Shown here piece after piece: positions 1 through 9,917 of a DNA stretch of 64,000 nt. The position numbers were made by a program, and so were the translations under genes. Location: contig JAHECA010000013.1 in NCBI GenBank assembly GCA_024642005.1, positions 1 to 64,000 on the forward strand, given 5' to 3'. The number at the start of each line of letters is the position of its first letter. Position 1 is the stretch's first letter. Below the pieces are notes generated by a model, which saw nothing but the letters and a program-made list of their open reading frames with translations, did not search any database and had not been told where the DNA came from. The stretch comes from Robiginitalea sp. Its GTDB lineage: Bacteria; Bacteroidota; Bacteroidia; Flavobacteriales; Flavobacteriaceae.

Positions 1-1070
1 ATGGCCGCTTCCATCGAAGAATCGATGCGGATATTCCGGAACTCGCCCAGGGAGCCCTCCCAGGTGGCGAGGTCGTCCATCTGGAAGGCATAACTGCCTT
101 CCGGGGCTTCCAGGAGCTCAGCGAAACCCGTTTCCCCGGTATACGGGGCGTTCAGGTAGGCGTAGAACCTGCCATCCGGGTTCGTACGGGCCGGCAGCAG
201 CTGGAAGTTTTCCCCGGGCAGGGATATGGCTACCAGGCCCCCTCCTGCCGGGCTTTCCTCCGGGCCTTCCACAACCCGTCCGCTAATCAGCGCGCCGCGC
301 TGCTCGGGGACCCAGACGGTATCGTTTACTTCCTGGGGGATCTGCCGGAGCCTTTGGGCATAAGAGGCTGAAAACGTTTCCGTTGAAGGGGCCGGGAGTT
401 CGGGAACCTCTTCGGCCCTGGAAACGGAGAGGGAATAAAATCCCTGCCCGAGGGCCCCTTTGTAATTCCTCAGGCTGAGTTGTACGGGCGCTCCGCACCC
501 GTAAACCTTTTGGTCCGTTTCGAGGGCCAGCCCGGTGGAAGCCAGGATAGCCTGTGCCCCCAGGCTGTCGGCCTCTACAAGATTGTGTTGCGGTTCAGGC
601 GTTTCCCCTGTAAGGGCCGAAGCATCCCCGAGATAGGGGTTCAGCACGGTGATGTCGGCAGTGAAAAACTGGGCTGTCCCTGCGTTCTTCATCCAATGGG
701 TAAAGGCAATCAGTTTATAAGCACCTGTCGGCAGGTTGGTTTCGAAGAACAGGTCGCCCTGCCCCCGGCCGCCGGAGAGGCCGATCTTCTGCGTATCGTA
801 AATTGTGCCGTTGGCACCCACGAGTTGCACATAGGCCACCTCACTGATGTCGCTCAGCCGGTAGGTGCGCGTGTTGATGCAGTACAGGCTGTAATAAAGG
901 TACTCCCCGGGGAATAACGTGGTGTTGCTCAGGTGGAGGTAAACGACCTCCATGGGGGTGGCCCGCAAGGCCTGCAGTTCCTCCGAGGAAGTTATGCGCT
1001 GCTGGCCTCGCAAACTCAGGGCACAGAGCTGCAGCAGGGTCAGAAACGATATAAGGGTGCGCTTTTTCAT
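1..1070 (-). CDS. Exported MG2-like (macroglobulin-type) protein, C-terminus cut by window edge
   Basis: Partial gene: 356 codons are visible and the frame runs off the left edge of the window. It opens with a signal peptide (MKKRTLISFLTLLQLCALSL, then RGQQ). The next stretch (about residues 35-165) has the Bacteroidetes MG2-like pattern: 'LFPGEYLYY', an Ala-Tyr-Val-Gln strand, a GGRGQGDLFF turn and 'LPTGAYKLIAFTHWM'. A later segment around residue 280 (LISGRVVEG) looks like a carboxypeptidase-regulatory or plug-type beta domain. Such proteins often sit beside TonB receptors and DUF4249 lipoproteins, and here the ATG follows the DUF4249 stop by one base, so the three genes form one operon. 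The likely location is periplasm or outer membrane. The substrate is unknown. Confidence 0.75.
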   Translation of the reverse strand, partial: MKKRTLISFLTLLQLCALSLRGQQRITSSEELQALRATPMEVVYLHLSNTTLFPGEYLYYSLYCINTRTYRLSDISEVAYVQLVGANGTIYDTQKIGLSGGRGQGDLFFETNLPTGAYKLIAFTHWMKNAGTAQFFTADITVLNPYLGDASALTGETPEPQHNLVEADSLGAQAILASTGLALETDQKVYGCGAPVQLSLRNYKGALGQGFYSLSVSRAEEVPELPAPSTETFSASYAQRLRQIPQEVNDTVWVPEQRGALISGRVVEGPEESPAGGGLVAISLPGENFQLLPARTNPDGRFYAYLNAPYTGETGFAELLEAPEGSYAFQMDDLATWEGSLGEFRNIRIDSSMEAA

Positions 1071-1071
1071 C

Positions 1072-2466
1072 TCAGTTTTCAATCCAGAAATCGGGTGGCA
1101 CATTGGATCCCAGCACGGTGCAGTCGCCGCATACCCGGGAAGTATAAATGTACTCTCCGGGGCATTCTATAGGCGGATCACTAGCGAGAAAATCGGACCC
1201 GTTAAATTCGTTTACAATACCTACATATTTGATAATATCGCCAAGATCGAGCAATTCAATGACCGATAGCGGGCAGCCACCGCCGGAATCCGGGTTTGGA
1301 ACTTTCGGGCAGCGGCTGGGGTGCGATGTCAGGGACGAAGTGACCCGGCACTCGACTATATAGGGGGGTTCGGGCTCCCCGGGAAACAAATCCCCGTAAT
1401 TCAGGAAAATACGCCGCTCACTTACCGAGGCTACCGAGAAGTAGCCGATCACATTTACATCACCCCTGTTTTCTGCCTGCATATTGCCCTGCAGGTCGCC
1501 TGGCTGCACCTGGGCAAACACATTGCCTTCCTGGGAAAAGTTCCGCAAACGGTCAAAGTACAGGTAAGCATTCAGATCTTCGACATGCTGGCGCACCAGA
1601 ATGCTGTAGCGGTGGGCAATCTTGTATGCTTCCTGGGGCAGGAAGTGCACGGGCAGGTTTCGGATTTGCCCGCCCGCAAGCCCTTCGGTGGTGGATTGGA
1701 TAATGCTTTCGGACGCTTCCGTGCGATAACAAACCTGTTCTTCCCGCGTGCGCGCTACGATATCGATGGCATACTCAACAGGGTCGGCGCAGGGGTCGTA
1801 ATAGGTGAGCAATAAATCCTCGGGTGTCCAGAGGGGGGCAATGACCTTGAATGTTTCCGCAAAGGTGTAGCGCAGGTAGGCCGGGCCGCTGGTTCCGGCG
1901 TCGCCGTCAATGGAGAAACGAATCCCCTCGCCCAGGAGCGGATCGGTGCTGCGTTCGGCCCGCAGCCCGGTCAGGGAGGCATTGCCCGCCAGTGATTCGA
2001 ATTCAGATCGTATTTCGGTTCCCCCGGGCAGCGTTACCTTAAGACGGTATTGCAGGCCCATTTGGGCGGCAAAGGGCTGGTTGGAAAAATAGCGGCCAGG
2101 GTCCCCTTCAGTAAAGGCATAATTGCCGCCATTGTCGTCTTCTACCGCAACCGCTGCCCCGCTCACATAGAGGATCGGCCGGATATTCGGATCCTGAATG
2201 CCGTAAAGCCCGGTGGCGGGATCTTTCTCGTCGAATTTAATAATGGTGTCGTTCTCAAAATCGGCTGGGCGCGAAAGTATTACCTCCTGGGTGCGCAACT
2301 CGTCGGTCAGGGTGGCTTCCACCACCAGGGCGTTCCGGACCTCAGCTATCGCCTCGGCATCGGTGCGGATATCCACCTCTTCCACGCAGCCCAGCACAAG
2401 CATAAGACCTGCTGCCGCAAGAGCCGCCAAATTTCGCGATCGGATGACGTGCTTGTTCGGTTTCAT
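1072..2466 (-). CDS. DUF4249 family lipoprotein
   Basis: 464 residues. The N-terminus is a lipoprotein signal with the lipobox LVLG-Cys followed by VEEVDI, which predicts a lipid-anchored envelope protein. The body matches the DUF4249 pattern: an early 'LVVEATLTDEL' strand, a transthyretin-like N-terminal region, and a C-terminal region ending in a Cys-rich 'CPLSV...CGDCTVLGSNVPPDFW'. DUF4249 proteins are typically encoded next to TonB-dependent receptors and are presumed accessory lipoproteins, although their biochemical role is not established. The ATG at 2466 overlaps the receptor stop by one base (TGATG), so translation is probably coupled. An in-frame TTG lies one codon upstream, but the ATG is preferred. 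Confidence 0.85.
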   Translation of the reverse strand: MKPNKHVIRSRNLAALAAAGLMLVLGCVEEVDIRTDAEAIAEVRNALVVEATLTDELRTQEVILSRPADFENDTIIKFDEKDPATGLYGIQDPNIRPILYVSGAAVAVEDDNGGNYAFTEGDPGRYFSNQPFAAQMGLQYRLKVTLPGGTEIRSEFESLAGNASLTGLRAERSTDPLLGEGIRFSIDGDAGTSGPAYLRYTFAETFKVIAPLWTPEDLLLTYYDPCADPVEYAIDIVARTREEQVCYRTEASESIIQSTTEGLAGGQIRNLPVHFLPQEAYKIAHRYSILVRQHVEDLNAYLYFDRLRNFSQEGNVFAQVQPGDLQGNMQAENRGDVNVIGYFSVASVSERRIFLNYGDLFPGEPEPPYIVECRVTSSLTSHPSRCPKVPNPDSGGGCPLSVIELLDLGDIIKYVGIVNEFNGSDFLASDPPIECPGEYIYTSRVCGDCTVLGSNVPPDFWIEN

Positions 2467-5240
2467 CAAAATTTGAAATTATACGTTACTGACGGGATGG
2501 GCACAGAAAAAATGGAGCTTTGCAGCGCCTTTACCTCCCCTCCTTCGGTGACGAAATAGACCGAATAAGGGTTATTGCGCCCCAGCACATTGTACACCGA
2601 AATGGTCCAGAAGCTGTGTGCGAGTTTCTCCTTTTTATGGTTCCCCTCGATGTTGATGCCCAGGTCGAGCCGTATGTAGTCAGGAATCCTGTAGCGGTTC
2701 CGGTCGCTGTACAGCACATATTCTGCATTGTTGTAAAAAAATTGCCCGATGGGGTAGGTCACCGGCCGGCCGGTCTGGTAGGCGAAATTGAGAGAGGCAC
2801 TGTACCGGCGGGTAAACCGGTAATTGGCCACCAGGCTCAGGTCGTGGGGACGGTCGTAATTGGATGGGAAAAATTCACCCCCGTTGATCCGTTCGGTAGG
2901 GTACGGGCTGTCAAAGCGGATCTTCGACCGCGACCAGGTGTAACCGAGCCAGCCGTTGAGCCGGCCAGAGTTTTTGCGGAGCAGGAACTCCACGCCATAG
3001 GCGCGCCCATCACCCTGCACCACCTCGGTTTCGACCTGTTCGTTGAGCAGCAGGCGGGCGCCCGCCTTGAAATCGAGCACGTCTTCAGACCATTTGTAAT
3101 ATCCTTCCAGGCTGAGCTCGTAACTGGCCTCGTCTATATTCTTGAAAATCCCCAGACTTACCTGTCGGGACCGCTGCGGGCGGATATTGTAATCGCTCAG
3201 CTTCCAGGTATCGATGGGTGAAACCGTCGTGGTATTCGAAAGCGTGTGAATGTACTGGTACATGCTGTTGTACCCGCCCCTGAGCGATAAATCTGGGGTA
3301 AACAGGTAGCGTGCAGAGGCGCGTATCTCAGGACCGTTGTAGGCTTTTACTGTCTCCCCTGAAGAAAACGTCAGGGTATCGATGGCCGTGCCCGGGTTGC
3401 GCGGTTGATCGGGGGGGTATTCGCGTTGGGTTGCAGGTCCAAGCGCCTGGAAAAAAGACCAGCGCAGGCCCGCATCTACCTCGAGCCGTTCGCCCAGGGA
3501 AATCCTGTCGGCGATGAATACGCCCGACTCAAGGGCCTGTTCTCTGGGAAGGCCCCGCGCTTCCACATCCGATCCGGACCCCAAAGGGTTCACTTCGCCG
3601 GGGTTCACCCGGTAGTATTTGGCGGCCAGCCCAAAGGTGAAGAGATGCCCGTCGTTGTAACGGAACCGGTCCCAGGCCTTCAGCTCGGTTTCCTCGAGGG
3701 CATACCCAAACTCAAAATTGGTATTCGCTTCCGCCTCGTATTCCAGGTCATAGGCATATCTGCTGTTGGCCAGGCTAAGTGTGGCGTTATGCCGCAGGCC
3801 CATCCGATGGTTCCACTCGAGGGAGGCGATCCGGTTGCTGTATCCCACCAGGGAATCGCGCGTGAGGCTGAAGCGGTCATTGCTGTAATAGGCGGTGGCC
3901 TTCAGGTGGTTGTTGGCATTGATTCGATCTGTGTAGGTGCCAATCAGGTCGTAGAAAGAGGCCTGGTCACCGCTGAGCCTGTCATCCCCGAGGCTCCTCA
4001 AGATCCAGTCAGAATAGGCGGCGCGCGCGCCCAAAACCAGGGACGAACGACCTTTGGCCACAGGGATCTCAAAAGCCAGGTTTGCCGTTACGGGGCCAAC
4101 AGACCCCTCCCCCTTCAGGTCGAGGGTATCGCCCGCTACCGTATGAATGTCAAATACGGACGACAGGCGCCCTCCGAACTCCACCGGGATAACCCCCTTG
4201 TAAATATCCACACTTTCCACGACAAAGGGGTTCAGGGCCTGGAAAATGCCGAAAAAATGGGTGGGGTTGTACACCAGGGCCCCATTGAGCAGGAACTGGT
4301 TCTGGTCGGCCCGTCCGCCCCGCACATTCAGGCCAATGGCTCCTTCCCCTGCCGTTGAAATACCCGGCAGGGTGGCCGCCACCTGAAGTACGTTTCGCTC
4401 GCCGAGTACCAGTGGGATGTCTTTGCTCTCCTCGGCCACAATACGGTCGGTGCCGGCCGTAACTTCTTCCACATTGCGGTCGCGCAGAGCTTCCACCACC
4501 ACTTCTTCCAGTTGTTGCACGCTTTCTTCCGCAACCAGGTTCAGTTCCCCGTTCCCATAAACCACCAGTCGCCTGCGAATGCTCTTCATGCCGATAAAGC
4601 GGGTCTGGAACTGGTGGATCCCGGGAGGGATTTCCAGGGCGAAAGTGCCATCGAAATTGGTGGTTGTCCCCTTTCCCAGGTCGGTAATGAGTATGGCCAC
4701 ATCCGGAATCGGTGCGCCCGTGGCGCGGTCGCGCACCACCCCGGTAAGGGTATAGGTTTGAGCAGCCTGACCCGCCTGTTGTTTGCCGATACGCACGGTT
4801 TCAATCGGTGCCTCGGAAAGGGCATCCTCCAAAGGCACAAAGATTGGGGCCGAAACTACAGGGGTGGCTGTATCGGGTACCGCTTCGGGCGAAGCCTGGT
4901 CAAAATAGCCCTCCGGGAGCCGGTCATAAATAAGGTTGTTGCGGGTAAGCACGTAGGAGCCCGCATTAACCCGATACAGATTGAGTTCGCTGCCAGAAAG
5001 CAAGGTGGCCAGCAATTCCTCCAGAGGCAGGTCTTGATAATCGCCGTCGCGGGTTGCCGGGTCGAACCATTCGGGAAGGTAGTAGATCCGGATTTTTTCC
5101 TGCGCCTCCAGCTTCCGGAAAACCTCCGGCAGGGTAAGGTCCGAGAACTGCAAGCTTACAGGTTCGCCTTCATCCTGCCCCCGCAGCAACATGACCGGTA
5201 AAAAAAGCAGAAAGATAAAATAGCGAAATGCGTGTCTCAT
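2466..5240 (-). CDS. TonB-dependent outer-membrane receptor with STN and carboxypeptidase-like domains
   Basis: 924 residues from the ATG at 5240. That start is preferred over an in-frame start at 5333 because it begins a clear signal peptide (MRHAFRYFIFLLFLPVMLL) behind a purine-rich stretch. Domain order: STN (secretin/TonB short N-terminal) about 27-100; carboxypeptidase-regulatory-like beta sandwich about 162-245 (YTLTGVVRDRATGAPI); plug about 270-375 (NVRGGRADQNQF, VESVDIYKG, EFGGRLSSVFD); the remainder is a 22-strand-type barrel ending in aromatic Phe (YNFKF). It takes up an unknown ligand with TonB energy. An STN domain often implies signalling to an anti-sigma factor, but none is adjacent. 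It leads an operon with DUF4249 and the MG2-like gene. Confidence 0.92.
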   Translation of the reverse strand: MRHAFRYFIFLLFLPVMLLRGQDEGEPVSLQFSDLTLPEVFRKLEAQEKIRIYYLPEWFDPATRDGDYQDLPLEELLATLLSGSELNLYRVNAGSYVLTRNNLIYDRLPEGYFDQASPEAVPDTATPVVSAPIFVPLEDALSEAPIETVRIGKQQAGQAAQTYTLTGVVRDRATGAPIPDVAILITDLGKGTTTNFDGTFALEIPPGIHQFQTRFIGMKSIRRRLVVYGNGELNLVAEESVQQLEEVVVEALRDRNVEEVTAGTDRIVAEESKDIPLVLGERNVLQVAATLPGISTAGEGAIGLNVRGGRADQNQFLLNGALVYNPTHFFGIFQALNPFVVESVDIYKGVIPVEFGGRLSSVFDIHTVAGDTLDLKGEGSVGPVTANLAFEIPVAKGRSSLVLGARAAYSDWILRSLGDDRLSGDQASFYDLIGTYTDRINANNHLKATAYYSNDRFSLTRDSLVGYSNRIASLEWNHRMGLRHNATLSLANSRYAYDLEYEAEANTNFEFGYALEETELKAWDRFRYNDGHLFTFGLAAKYYRVNPGEVNPLGSGSDVEARGLPREQALESGVFIADRISLGERLEVDAGLRWSFFQALGPATQREYPPDQPRNPGTAIDTLTFSSGETVKAYNGPEIRASARYLFTPDLSLRGGYNSMYQYIHTLSNTTTVSPIDTWKLSDYNIRPQRSRQVSLGIFKNIDEASYELSLEGYYKWSEDVLDFKAGARLLLNEQVETEVVQGDGRAYGVEFLLRKNSGRLNGWLGYTWSRSKIRFDSPYPTERINGGEFFPSNYDRPHDLSLVANYRFTRRYSASLNFAYQTGRPVTYPIGQFFYNNAEYVLYSDRNRYRIPDYIRLDLGINIEGNHKKEKLAHSFWTISVYNVLGRNNPYSVYFVTEGGEVKALQSSIFSVPIPSVTYNFKF

Positions 5241-5428
5241 CTTTTTCCCGTTCCCGGAAAGATTCCCGGAAATGATCTCGGGCGATTCCATCCGGATTAT
5301 AGTATACAATGGGTCTGTGACCTGTTTTTCCATGCAGAATGCCAGGCTTTATTTCATTAAGATAGCTTAATTTCCCGAATGGTGCCCTTTTAGCGACAAA
5401 CGATGAAAGACCGGAGTCAGAAGTCGGT

Positions 5429-7822
5429 TTACCGGGGTATAAAAAACAAGGTATGAAGGGCAGCCGCTTCGATCTCGCGGGTATTCAACATCATTTTCCG
5501 GAACTCCCCCCTGGCGTACATTTCGGCCTGGTCGTCGTAATGCGGGCTGAAGGGATTGCCCGACTGCCCGGTAGGCAGAATGCTCATACTGTTCTCAATA
5601 TCGGCAAAATCGATTACCCGGCGGGTTGAGGGCCCGGAAGTAACCGGGTAATAACCCGTGGAGTCGTAGCTGAAAGCCAGGTTATTGATTACCTCCTGGC
5701 TGCCCGGGACCGGGAAAGGCCCAACATTGAAAAGGGGCCTGAAAAGTGCCATGCTGCCTATGGGGTGCTTATGTTCCAGTTCGTGTACCTTGCTCCATTG
5801 CCAGTGTTCCGAATTTTTGCCAAAATCGCGGTACACCGATTCCATGGCCTCGTGGAAGGAACGCCCGACAATGACGGCCTTGTCTTCCACCGTTTCCGGC
5901 GTATTGATATCGTCCCACCACACGGAATTTTCGCGCTCTGCCATTACGGCAATCATCCGCTTCATCAGGTGGGTGCCGAGGAAGGCCTCAAACCCGTCTT
6001 CACCCATCTCGTCAGCAAAGGTGTCGCGTAAAAAGTAATAGATCCAGCGATGGTAAAGCAGAGCCACGGAACTTTCCAGCGTATAATTGCCTTGCCACTT
6101 GTTTAGGGCATCCACGTATTCGACCTGGCTTTCGCTCAACTGTTTTACATCGAGGTACTTGGCTAATTTGGACGCCGTTTGCGGGTCTACCGATGAGGTG
6201 TTGTCCAGCATCATTTCCTGAACGGCTTCCCGGTCCCAGTCATTGCGGGAATCGAGCAGTGCGGTAATTCGGCGCGCCCGGTTTTCGGGGAGGTAATACC
6301 CGGGGATATACCCGGCACCCGTACTGTCTGGCTGGTTATTGGCTGAATAGACATAACCCCAGGGCGGATTGATGGCCTTCGGGTTTTCCGAAAATGGAAC
6401 CGGCCTCTCAAAGTCTTCCCCGGCTTTGGAACCGTCCAGGAGAAGTTTTGTGGAAACCGTATCGGGCAGCCTGTACAGTTTGGCGGCCGCCCACCAGGCC
6501 ACATTGCCCTCGGCATCACCATACATTACATTGAGGCCAGGGGCATGTATTTTCTGCACCGCCTGCTCGAATTCGGGCAGGGCCGGAGCATGGGCTATGC
6601 CGTTCAGGGCCTGGAGTACCTGGTTTGGGCCCTGAGTATACACCCACGACATGCTCACTGGCGTACCTCCCTCCAGGTCTTTGATCACCTCATTCACCAA
6701 GGGGCCCAGGTCAGAACGACGGTAGCTGAAGGCAACGGGATCTGACCCTTTGACCTTGATCGTTTTCTCTATGCGCTGGAAGGTTTTCCAACCGTCGGGG
6801 CGCAGGTAGCGGTTGCTGTCCTGCGCATCTGTGGTTTCGCGGTAGAAGTCGATATCGTCGTTCTCAAACATGGTCATACCATAGGCATTGCGGCGGTTGT
6901 GTGCCAGAAGCGGGAAGGGAATACCCGCCATGTGATAGCCATACCGCTCATAGGCCGGGGTTGCCAGGTGCGCTTCGAACCATACGGAAGGCTGGGCAAA
7001 ACCGATATGTGGATCGTTGGCGAAGAGGACTTTTCCTGTTTTTGTTTTGGCAGGGCCCACCACCCAGGAATTACTGCCTTCCAGGGCAGGCAGGGGCAGG
7101 CCGCCTAACAACTGCCTGATTTGGGACGAGGCAGCAAAACCCGGGGTGGCGGAATCGCGGGTGTCGTAATTTTGAATACGAGTAGTGGCTCCGGGGTCTT
7201 CATTGAGCAATTCCTCCAGGTAAGCCGGGCCAAGCCGCTGGCCCACTTCCGTAAGGAACGGGTCGGTTTTATGGGCCATGGCAAAGCTGAAGGCCATATA
7301 GCCCAGGGTATTGTAGACATCCTCGAATTGGAAAGGCGTTTTGTCAAGCCCAGTCAGGTAAAATTCCGGCGGGGTGGGCCCGTCGGCAATAAAGGCATTT
7401 ACCCCGTCGAGGTATGCTGCAACCAGGCGGTATTCCTGAGAATTCCGATCTAAGGTCGCGATCGCAGCCTTGCTGGATTCGTCTATGCCCAGACTCAGGA
7501 AAAACCGGTCTGTGCTGAGCTGGTCGGGGCCGAAAACCTCAGAAAGCCCGCCCCGGGCAACCCGTCTGAGCAATTCCATTTGCCAAAGGCGGTCCTGGGC
7601 GTGCACATAACCCAGCGCCCTGAAAGCATCTGCCTCCGATTTGCCGTAAATGTGCGGAATGCCATAGGGCCCGTAAAGGACCCTGACGGAATCCTGCAGG
7701 CCTGTCAGCGTTCGGGAGTCTTCATAATCGGGTCTTAAAGCCCTGGAAATAAGGAAGCTGGCCAGAGCGAGCAGCAAGACCAGCAACACTAAAACTTGAA
7801 AAACCTTCCGTAAGTGCTTCAA
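5429..7822 (-). CDS. Penicillin acylase family (Ntn-hydrolase) protein, TTG start
   Basis: 797 residues. The N-terminus is a hydrophobic anchor or signal (VFQVLVLLVLLLALASFLIS). The precursor layout matches penicillin acylases: an alpha chain, a spacer, then the beta chain beginning at the nucleophile Ser250 within GSNSWVVG, followed by 'NDPHIGF' and 'AHNRRNAYGMTMFENDD'. Family members autocleave before this Ser and hydrolyse amides such as beta-lactam side chains or acyl-homoserine lactones; the substrate here cannot be told. The start must be non-ATG: an in-frame TAA lies 27 bases upstream of the TTG at 7822, and no ATG precedes the anchor. It appears monocistronic. Confidence 0.88.
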   Translation of the reverse strand: MKHLRKVFQVLVLLVLLLALASFLISRALRPDYEDSRTLTGLQDSVRVLYGPYGIPHIYGKSEADAFRALGYVHAQDRLWQMELLRRVARGGLSEVFGPDQLSTDRFFLSLGIDESSKAAIATLDRNSQEYRLVAAYLDGVNAFIADGPTPPEFYLTGLDKTPFQFEDVYNTLGYMAFSFAMAHKTDPFLTEVGQRLGPAYLEELLNEDPGATTRIQNYDTRDSATPGFAASSQIRQLLGGLPLPALEGSNSWVVGPAKTKTGKVLFANDPHIGFAQPSVWFEAHLATPAYERYGYHMAGIPFPLLAHNRRNAYGMTMFENDDIDFYRETTDAQDSNRYLRPDGWKTFQRIEKTIKVKGSDPVAFSYRRSDLGPLVNEVIKDLEGGTPVSMSWVYTQGPNQVLQALNGIAHAPALPEFEQAVQKIHAPGLNVMYGDAEGNVAWWAAAKLYRLPDTVSTKLLLDGSKAGEDFERPVPFSENPKAINPPWGYVYSANNQPDSTGAGYIPGYYLPENRARRITALLDSRNDWDREAVQEMMLDNTSSVDPQTASKLAKYLDVKQLSESQVEYVDALNKWQGNYTLESSVALLYHRWIYYFLRDTFADEMGEDGFEAFLGTHLMKRMIAVMAERENSVWWDDINTPETVEDKAVIVGRSFHEAMESVYRDFGKNSEHWQWSKVHELEHKHPIGSMALFRPLFNVGPFPVPGSQEVINNLAFSYDSTGYYPVTSGPSTRRVIDFADIENSMSILPTGQSGNPFSPHYDDQAEMYARGEFRKMMLNTREIEAAALHTLFFIPR

Positions 7823-7889
7823 ATTAAACGCTTCAGATTTCGAAGCTTAAAGATAGCGCCTTTGCCTAGAATAGGGAAATGGCCAGTGC

Positions 7890-7926
7890 AAAAAAAAAGC
7901 CCCAACTCGACAGGCGGAATCAGGGC
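7890..7926 (-). terminator. Candidate intrinsic terminator of the DsbD-like gene
   Basis: On the minus strand a GCCC(T) arm overlapping the DsbD stop pairs with GGGGC, and a run of nine T follows at once (7898 down to 7890). The stem is short and the loop long, so the call rests mainly on the T run. Confidence 0.4.
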
Positions 7927-9917
7927 AGGCCAACCGGTGCTTTCAGATTCGTGATTCCCGAGGCCAGCCAATCGCGGTACGAGGCAGCATCCGTATTCTG
8001 CATGGGTGGGTTTAGCACCTGCAGGTCAGGTGAAAGCTGCACATAGAAAGGCTGTGAGACCGACCCGAAATTGACGGTCTGGAAGGTACTCCACAGGTCT
8101 CCAACGGTGTTTATTTGCTTGGTGCGCCCGTTCTCAAAGCCAAATACGAACTGCTGCTCCTGCGGTAAAGGCTGCCGGTCGTCTACGTAGAGGGAGACCA
8201 GGATGTACTTCTGCTGAAGGAGTTCGAATACGGCTGGATTGCTCCAGACCTGTTCCTCCATTTTACGGCAGTTCACGCAGGCCCAGCCCGTAAAATCGAG
8301 CAGCATAGGTTTTCCGGTGGCGCGCGAAAGCGCGAGCCCTTCCTGGAAGTCTTTGGTGCATTCAAGGCCCAGCGGGCAATCCGATTCCGTTGCGGCCAGG
8401 GTATAAAAATCGGGGGGCGGAAACCCGCTCAGCAAGGTAAGGGGTGCACGGCCCACCAGGCCATAGGCCAGGTAACCTGCAAAAAGCAGGCTCAGCAGGC
8501 TTCCTCCAACCCGCCAGGGCGAGAGTCTGGGTTTTGGGCTGCCGGCTTTAAAACGCAACCATCCGAGCAGGTAAGCTGCCAGGCCAAGGGACAGCAGTAG
8601 CCACAGCCCCAGGAATACCTCGCGTTTCAGGATGCCCCAGTGGCCAACCAGGTCGGCATTGGACAGGAATTTCAGGGCCAGGCCCAATTCCAGGAACCCG
8701 AGTACTACCTTTACCGTCTCCATCCACCCTCCGGAACGCGGCAGGCGCTGCAGCCAGGCCGGAAAGAGGGCAAAAAGCCCGAAAGGCAGGGCCAGAGCCA
8801 GTCCGAAGCCCACCATGCCCACCGTGAGGTTGCCGGCCACATTGCCTTCGGCCAGGGCGGTGCTGCCCAATAAGCCACCCAAAATAGGGCCTGTACAGGA
8901 AAAAGAGACAATAGCCAGGGTTAGGGCCATGAAAAATATCCCGATGACGCCCCCGGCCTTGCCGGAAGCCGAATCGACCCGGGAGGCCCAGGAAGCAGGC
9001 AGGGTAAGCTCGTAATACCCGAAAAAGGAGAAGGCGAAAACCAGGAAGATCGCGAAGAAGAACAGGTTCAGCCAGATATTGGTGGCGATGGAATTGAGGA
9101 TCTGCGAATCGACCGAATCAAAAATATGGAATGGCAGGCTCAGCAGGAAGTAGATCAGCACAATGCTGAAACCATATAACAGGGCCGAAACCAGGCCGTT
9201 GCGCTTGCTCCCCGAATGCTTGGTGAAAAAGGAAACCGTTAGCGGTATCATCGGAAAAACGCAGGGCGTAAGCAGTGCTATGAGCCCGCCCAGGAAGCCC
9301 AGCCCGAAGATCATCCAAAGCCCTCCCGCAGCATTGCCCTGCCCCTGCCCATCGCCGGCCAGCTTTTCGCGGTTTTGCAGGGGAAGCAGCAACTTGCCTC
9401 CCAGCTCCTGGGAGCGGGCATCGACCGTAGCAGATGCCGCTTCGACCGCAGAGCCGTCGAGGGAAAAAGCGAATTCCCGTTCCCCGGGAATACAGACCTG
9501 CAGGCACACCTGGTAAAAGATCGAGCCGCGCACAACATGCAGGGCAGGATCCTGTACCACAATCTCCTGGGTGAACCGGGCTTTGCTTTTGAAGAAGGTT
9601 TCGTCTACTTCAAAAATATCGTTGTAGGCCACGTGGGTTTCGCTTTCGGTAACCGGGCCCAACAGCGTGTATCCCGAGCCGGCTGTCGGGAATTCAAACT
9701 CTGCCGCCAGTGCGCCGTCAGGATGCGAATACTGGGAATAGAGGTGCCATCCCTCCTCGATCTCGGCCTCCATGATGAGCAGGTAGGTGCTGTCTGACAG
9801 CTTTTCAACCGAATGGCTCCAGCTCACGGGGTCCTGGCTCTGCCCCAGGCCCAGGCCCTGGGTATAACCGGTTGTCAGCGCCAGCAGGGCACAAAGTACT
9901 GCAATCAATCTTCCCAT
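7920..9917 (-). CDS. dsbD: DsbD-like thiol:disulfide interchange protein
   Basis: 665 residues with the three-part DsbD layout. After a signal peptide comes an N-terminal periplasmic domain (about 25-165) with a Cys pair in 'QVCLQVCIPGE'. A central eight-helix membrane domain (about 195-470) carries the redox Cys residues in 'LLTPCVFPMIPL' and 'SFSCTGPILGG'. A C-terminal thioredoxin-like domain has the CxxC Cys547/Cys550 in 'GWACVNCRKMEE'. DsbD passes electrons from cytoplasmic thioredoxin to periplasmic reductants and cytochrome c maturation, which fits the CcsBA gene in this window. Its start lies inside the end of tilS (13-base overlap), so the two are co-transcribed. Confidence 0.92.
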   Translation of the reverse strand: MGRLIAVLCALLALTTGYTQGLGLGQSQDPVSWSHSVEKLSDSTYLLIMEAEIEEGWHLYSQYSHPDGALAAEFEFPTAGSGYTLLGPVTESETHVAYNDIFEVDETFFKSKARFTQEIVVQDPALHVVRGSIFYQVCLQVCIPGEREFAFSLDGSAVEAASATVDARSQELGGKLLLPLQNREKLAGDGQGQGNAAGGLWMIFGLGFLGGLIALLTPCVFPMIPLTVSFFTKHSGSKRNGLVSALLYGFSIVLIYFLLSLPFHIFDSVDSQILNSIATNIWLNLFFFAIFLVFAFSFFGYYELTLPASWASRVDSASGKAGGVIGIFFMALTLAIVSFSCTGPILGGLLGSTALAEGNVAGNLTVGMVGFGLALALPFGLFALFPAWLQRLPRSGGWMETVKVVLGFLELGLALKFLSNADLVGHWGILKREVFLGLWLLLSLGLAAYLLGWLRFKAGSPKPRLSPWRVGGSLLSLLFAGYLAYGLVGRAPLTLLSGFPPPDFYTLAATESDCPLGLECTKDFQEGLALSRATGKPMLLDFTGWACVNCRKMEEQVWSNPAVFELLQQKYILVSLYVDDRQPLPQEQQFVFGFENGRTKQINTVGDLWSTFQTVNFGSVSQPFYVQLSPDLQVLNPPMQNTDAASYRDWLASGITNLKAPVGLP